From Lachnospiraceae bacterium (lineage in GTDB: Bacteria; Bacillota; Clostridia; Lachnospirales; Lachnospiraceae), in contig JAETQH010000032.1 in assembly GCA_021770785.1 (NCBI GenBank), forward strand, positions 30,004 through 94,003: DNA of 64,000 bases. The letters are read 5' to 3'. Shown piece after piece: positions 60,984 through 64,000 of this stretch. Within the stretch, counting starts at the first letter, position 1; the number at the start of each line of letters is the position of its first letter. Under the pieces are notes generated by a model. That model saw only the letters and a program-made list of their open reading frames with translations. It did no database searches and was not told the DNA's origin. The translations under genes were made by a program, and so were the position numbers.

Positions 60984-61433
60984 ATGAAACGAATCACAGA
61001 TTATTTAGTGAATAACCGTCGGGTGATGAAACTACATGAAAATATGCTGAAAGATATTTGCGAAGAATATGAGCTTACTTTGACAGAAGCGATAATTATC
61101 AGTTTCCTGCATAACAATCCACAAAAAGATACTGCGGCTGACATTGTAGAACTGAGAATGCTGTCAAAAGGGATTGTATCGCAATCAGTAGAAAGCCTGA
61201 TTCAGAGATCACTTCTTCAGCGGGAACAGGACGCTATGGACCGAAGAAAAATCCATCTTACTTTAATGCCCTCCGCTCAAATCATAACCGAATCTATAGA
61301 ACAGATTCAAAAAAAATTTTATGAAGAAATTTTTGCCGGATTCTCTGAAGAAGATAAGGCGTTATTCAGCCAAATTCATAATCGTATCTCAGAAAATGTA
61401 AAAGCTGCTATGAACAGGAGGGCTAAGCAATGA
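60984..61433 (+). CDS. MarR-family transcriptional regulator
   Basis: 149 residues. The winged helix is clear: LTEAIIISFLHNNPQKDTAA, IVELRMLSKGIVSQSVESLI, LLQREQDAMDRRKIHLTLMP. Its stop overlaps the ATG of the MATE pump (ATGA). A pair of this kind usually means drug-induced release of repression. Confidence 0.92.
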   Translation: MKRITDYLVNNRRVMKLHENMLKDICEEYELTLTEAIIISFLHNNPQKDTAADIVELRMLSKGIVSQSVESLIQRSLLQREQDAMDRRKIHLTLMPSAQIITESIEQIQKKFYEEIFAGFSEEDKALFSQIHNRISENVKAAMNRRAKQ

Positions 61434-62839
61434 ACAGAGAACAAGACACATTGGGTACAGAGCCGATTGGGAAATTGCTGCTAAAAATGGCACTACCCAC
61501 TGTAACGGCGCAAATTATCAATATGCTCTACAATATCGTTGACCGAATTTATATCGGACATATCCCAGAGGTTGGTTCGCTTGCGTTGACCGGCGTTGGT
61601 GTTTGCTTGCCGTTGATCATGATTGTAACGGCATTTTCCGCATTTGCCGGATACGGCGGTGCGCCGCGCGCCTCCATATACATGGGGAAAGGTGATGTTA
61701 AATCAGCAGAAAAAACGCTTGGCAACTGCTTTAGCGTTCAAATTATTATTTCTGTTGTATTGACAGCAATACTGCTACTTTGGAATCGCGATTTTTTGAT
61801 GGCATTTGGTGCTAGTGAAAATACGATTGAATACGGCAACAGATATATGAGCATCTACGCAATCGGTACTATCTTCGTACAGATCACCTTGGGCATGAAC
61901 GCTTTCATTACAGCACAGGGCTTTGCAAAAACAGGAATGCTGTCAGTGCTGATTGGCGCTGTGGCAAACATTATCCTTGATCCCATCTTTATTTTTGGCT
62001 TTCGCATGGGTGTGAGCGGTGCGGCACTGGCAACGATTCTCTCTCAGGCTATGTCTTCCGTTTGGGTACTGACTTTTCTGTTTGGGAAAAAGACACGGCT
62101 TAAGATCAGAAAAGAAAACCTGTTGTTGCAAAAGAAAATCATTTTGCCCAGTCTGGCGCTCGGTCTGTCTTCGTTTATTATGCAGTCCAGCGAGAGCATT
62201 ATTTCCATCTGCTTTAATTCCTCCTTACTCCGATACGGCGGGGATATTGCGGTTGGTGCCATGACGATTTTAACAAGTGTGATGCAGTTTGCCATGCTGC
62301 CGTTACAGGGACTTGGACAAGGAGCGCAACCAATCATGAGCTATAACTACGGTGCCAAAAATGCCACTCGGGTGAAAGCTGCTTTCAAACTTCTTTTGAA
62401 AGCAAGCCTTTGTTATTCTACCTTGCTTTGGCTGGCAGTCATGGTTGTTCCGCAAGGCTTTGTCGCCATGTTTACACCGGATCTAGAGTTGATAGAATTT
62501 AGTAAAACAGCTCTCCGTATCTATATGGCGTGTATGTTGCTCTTTGGCATACAAATGGCTTGTCAGATAACCTTTACTTCACTAGGGAATGCAAAAGCCT
62601 CTATTTTGGTTGCTGTTATGCGGAAATTTGTCCTGTTGATTCCTTTAATTTATCTTATGCCGCTAATTTTTTCATCTGACAAAACAACAGCTGTTTATAT
62701 GGCCGAACCGATTGCCGATTTTTTGGCAGTCACCTTTACAAGCATTCTCTTCACTTTTCAGTTCAAAAAAGCACTTTCCGAAATATCTGGAGAGAACATA
62801 AAAAACACCGTGCAAGGTGAAGGGCATATAAAAGAATGA
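61430..62839 (+). CDS. MATE family efflux transporter
   Basis: 469 residues with 12 helices. Two MATE halves are visible (MALPTVTAQIINMLYNIVDRIYIGHIPEVG and the matching ILPSLALGLSSFIMQSSESI). GLGQGAQPIMSYNYGAKN lies between. This MepA-like group exports cationic drugs using Na+ or H+. It is co-transcribed with its MarR regulator and followed 8 bp later by a TipAS remnant. Confidence 0.95.
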   Translation: MNREQDTLGTEPIGKLLLKMALPTVTAQIINMLYNIVDRIYIGHIPEVGSLALTGVGVCLPLIMIVTAFSAFAGYGGAPRASIYMGKGDVKSAEKTLGNCFSVQIIISVVLTAILLLWNRDFLMAFGASENTIEYGNRYMSIYAIGTIFVQITLGMNAFITAQGFAKTGMLSVLIGAVANIILDPIFIFGFRMGVSGAALATILSQAMSSVWVLTFLFGKKTRLKIRKENLLLQKKIILPSLALGLSSFIMQSSESIISICFNSSLLRYGGDIAVGAMTILTSVMQFAMLPLQGLGQGAQPIMSYNYGAKNATRVKAAFKLLLKASLCYSTLLWLAVMVVPQGFVAMFTPDLELIEFSKTALRIYMACMLLFGIQMACQITFTSLGNAKASILVAVMRKFVLLIPLIYLMPLIFSSDKTTAVYMAEPIADFLAVTFTSILFTFQFKKALSEISGENIKNTVQGEGHIKE

Positions 62840-62846
62840 GCAATGT

Positions 62847-63068
62847 ATGAGTTTTAAAGAATTTGATTTATCCGATTATATCCATGCTTTGGAGGATTTT
62901 AAGTCCAATCAGGCAGAGGAAGTTATCAGACACTGGGGAAGTGTTGAAAACTTTGATATGTTTATTCAGAAAATAAAAGATGATGAATCCGAAGTGGCAA
63001 AACTTGCCATTAAACAGTTTGGAAGCGTAGAAAAATATACAGAAGCCATGAAATATAACCGACAGTAA
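62847..63068 (+). pseudogene. TipAS-domain remnant (MerR-type regulator piece)
   Basis: 73 codons: EEVIRHWGSVENFDMFIQKI, EVAKLAIKQFGSVEKYTEAM fit the middle of the TipAS antibiotic-binding domain of MerR-type regulators. One base out of frame, 63070-63147 reads YEDGASDYIVKTFRYYSDNN, its normal C-terminal end. The HTH and parts of the domain are missing. A short stand-alone protein cannot be excluded, but decay is more likely. Confidence 0.6.
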
Positions 63069-63167
63069 CTATGAGGACGGAGCTTCTGATTATATTGTAA
63101 AAACATTTCGCTATTACTCGGACAATAATGCTCCCCAAAATAATTAGAGCCATTTTAGAGCCAAACG

Positions 63168-63413
63168 TCATAAAGCAACGCCGGAAATGCCCATTTTATC
63201 AGCATTTCCGGCGATTGTGTATTCTCGCTCTATGTATTCTTCCGTTATCGGGAACATATCCTGTATCAGAAATGCACTCTCCAGGCTGTCATCCAGTTTA
63301 ACGATATGGAGAATATCGCAAGGTTTCCCATTCTTTCTTCCATACAAAATATCTCCACTACCAACTACTAATTCTATAAACCTCTTATTGTCTATTTCAG
63401 TTCTTCTACCCAC
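63168..63413 (-). CDS. hypothetical protein, 81 aa
   Basis: Start at GTG inside the end of the NUDIX gene (22-bp overlap). Sequence such as CDILHIVKLDDSLESAFLIQ and DMFPITEEYIEREYTI looks like real protein, but I recognise no family. Near its 3' end GCCGGAAATGC pairs with GCATTTCCGGC. It may be the C-terminal piece of a larger broken gene. Confidence 0.4.
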   Translation of the reverse strand: MGRRTEIDNKRFIELVVGSGDILYGRKNGKPCDILHIVKLDDSLESAFLIQDMFPITEEYIEREYTIAGNADKMGISGVAL

Positions 63414-63802
63414 TTATCATCTTCCTTGTAAAAGAAATACTCACTGACATTTTCATCCAAAAATACTTCTAGCATTTTATCCATTCCATTAGCAAGTTCC
63501 CTTTGTTTCATTTCTTCTAATGTAGTCCAGTAAATTTCTCCCTCTTCAGAAGATGTTATTGTTCCTTCAAACTTGTCTGATTTATAAAACAGAACCATGT
63601 ATCTTGTACCATCTTCCTCCATCCAATCTTTAATTCCGCATAGCTGAGGTGATGAAATTTTCAATCCGGTTTCTTCAAACACCTCACGAATCACCGCATC
63701 AGTAAACGCTTCCCCTTTCTTAACATGTCCTCCCGGAAAAGTTATTCCTGAATAATCATCGTCTTTTTTATCTTGAACCAATACTTTGTTGCCATCAAAC
63801 AC
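63392..63802 (-). pseudogene. NUDIX hydrolase cut at its 5' end by an IS element
   Basis: 136 residues with a complete Nudix box (GGHVKKGEAFTDAVIREVFEETGL), and GITFPGG typical of 8-oxo-dGTP-diphosphatase-like enzymes. The first residues (MFDGNKVLVQDKK) lack the usual 20 or so N-terminal residues. In frame upstream FIIVFDGNK would continue into the IS end at 63808, so the insertion removed the natural start. A shortened product from an internal Met is possible. Confidence 0.7.
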
Positions 63803-63807
63803 TATAA

Positions 63808-64000
63808 TGAACCCATAAATTAAGACAAAAAAATCATTGTTTCTAAGTTGGATTTCCCATATGATTTTTAAAGCGAAAGGAGTTCAAATATGGCAAGACA
63901 ACAACATTCACCAGAGGAGAAATCTAAACTTGTTCTTGAAGCAATTCGAGGCGAGCGTACCATCAATGAGATTGCTGCTGAGAACAACATTCATCCAAAC
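63808..64000 (+). mobile_element. IS3-family-like insertion sequence, left end (runs off window)
   Basis: The element seems to begin at TGAACCCATAAATTAAGACA, with the TG end usual for IS3-type repeats, exactly where the NUDIX coding sequence becomes foreign. The right end and target duplication are outside the window. Confidence 0.65.
63890..64000 (+). CDS. IS3-family transposase OrfA, N-terminal part
   Basis: ATG after AAAGGAG; 37 codons to the window end: MARQQHSPEEKSKLVLEAIR then GERTINEIAAENNIHPN. This is the HTH of IS3/IS911-type OrfA. Its frame and strand fit an element inserted against the NUDIX gene. Confidence 0.8.
   Translation, partial: MARQQHSPEEKSKLVLEAIRGERTINEIAAENNIHPN

Noticed and set aside
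63180-63212. Perfect hairpin GCCGGAAATGC / GCATTTCCGGC as a terminator
   Set aside because: It lies in the coding end of the 81-aa ORF and no T run follows on either strand. It stays a possible structure only.

Overview
The window looks like chromosomal DNA of an anaerobic, probably motile member of the Firmicutes, most likely a Lachnospiraceae-type Clostridium relative. The reasons are strong AGGAGG-type ribosome sites with occasional TTG/GTG starts, CUT1 sugar transporters without their own ATPase, an FlxA-like protein and a chemoreceptor, c-di-GMP enzymes, a PrpR-type regulator, and EFR1 and flavodoxin redox proteins. This placement is inferred from gene content; no rRNA or other phylogenetic marker is present. 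Most genes lie on the minus strand.

1-9.7 kb is housekeeping and signalling: a partial LysR gene coupled to a YitT membrane protein, the PLP synthase pair pdxS-pdxT, a c-di-GMP phosphodiesterase (degenerate GGDEF plus EAL) whose 4Fe-4S N-terminus sits in another frame across a run of eight T, a PHP phosphatase, a NUDIX enzyme, an HD-GYP phosphodiesterase and an acetyltransferase. 9.7-24.4 kb holds an ABC exporter, an HNH nuclease with an unknown partner, a TetR-reductase operon with a doubled palindromic operator, a Mef-like MFS pump preceded by a 13-residue leader ORF and hairpins, a secreted or anchored Cys/His repeat protein, an ABC-DUF3021-LytTR group whose ATPase is frameshifted, an amidohydrolase, and a scar of helicase, P-II and WYL gene fragments. 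24.4-28.9 kb has RecQ and a chemoreceptor.

28.9-42.7 kb is the most interesting part: a ten-gene, tightly packed minus-strand operon. In transcription order it holds a DUF1537 acid-sugar kinase, an iron alcohol dehydrogenase, a DapA-family aldolase, a PdxA2-type dehydrogenase, a binding lipoprotein, two permeases, a cytoplasmic Asp-box beta-propeller (sialidase-like), a P-loop kinase and a GH13_18 phosphorylase-like enzyme. It is divergent from a PrpR_N/AAA+/Fis-HTH regulator that lacks the sigma-54 contact loop. Three GTTTCATTT boxes lie in the shared promoter region. I read it as an uptake and breakdown route for an uncharacterised glycoside of an acid sugar.

42.7-47.6 kb has an ECF sigma factor with DUF2461, an S66 peptidase with Thr at the expected nucleophile, an XRE-TPR regulator and an acetyltransferase. 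47.6-56.5 kb is a redox island (cupin, flavodoxins, aldo/keto reductase, EFR1 ferredoxin, flavin reductase, two LysR regulators) full of deletions and gene stumps. Two of its promoters share an identically spaced three-block element. 56.5-64 kb carries a GH13 glucosidase with two permeases but no binding protein, a transposase remnant, a tRNA-Ser-like 3' fragment, a MarR-MATE operon, a TipAS remnant, and a NUDIX gene cut by an IS3-like element that runs off the end.
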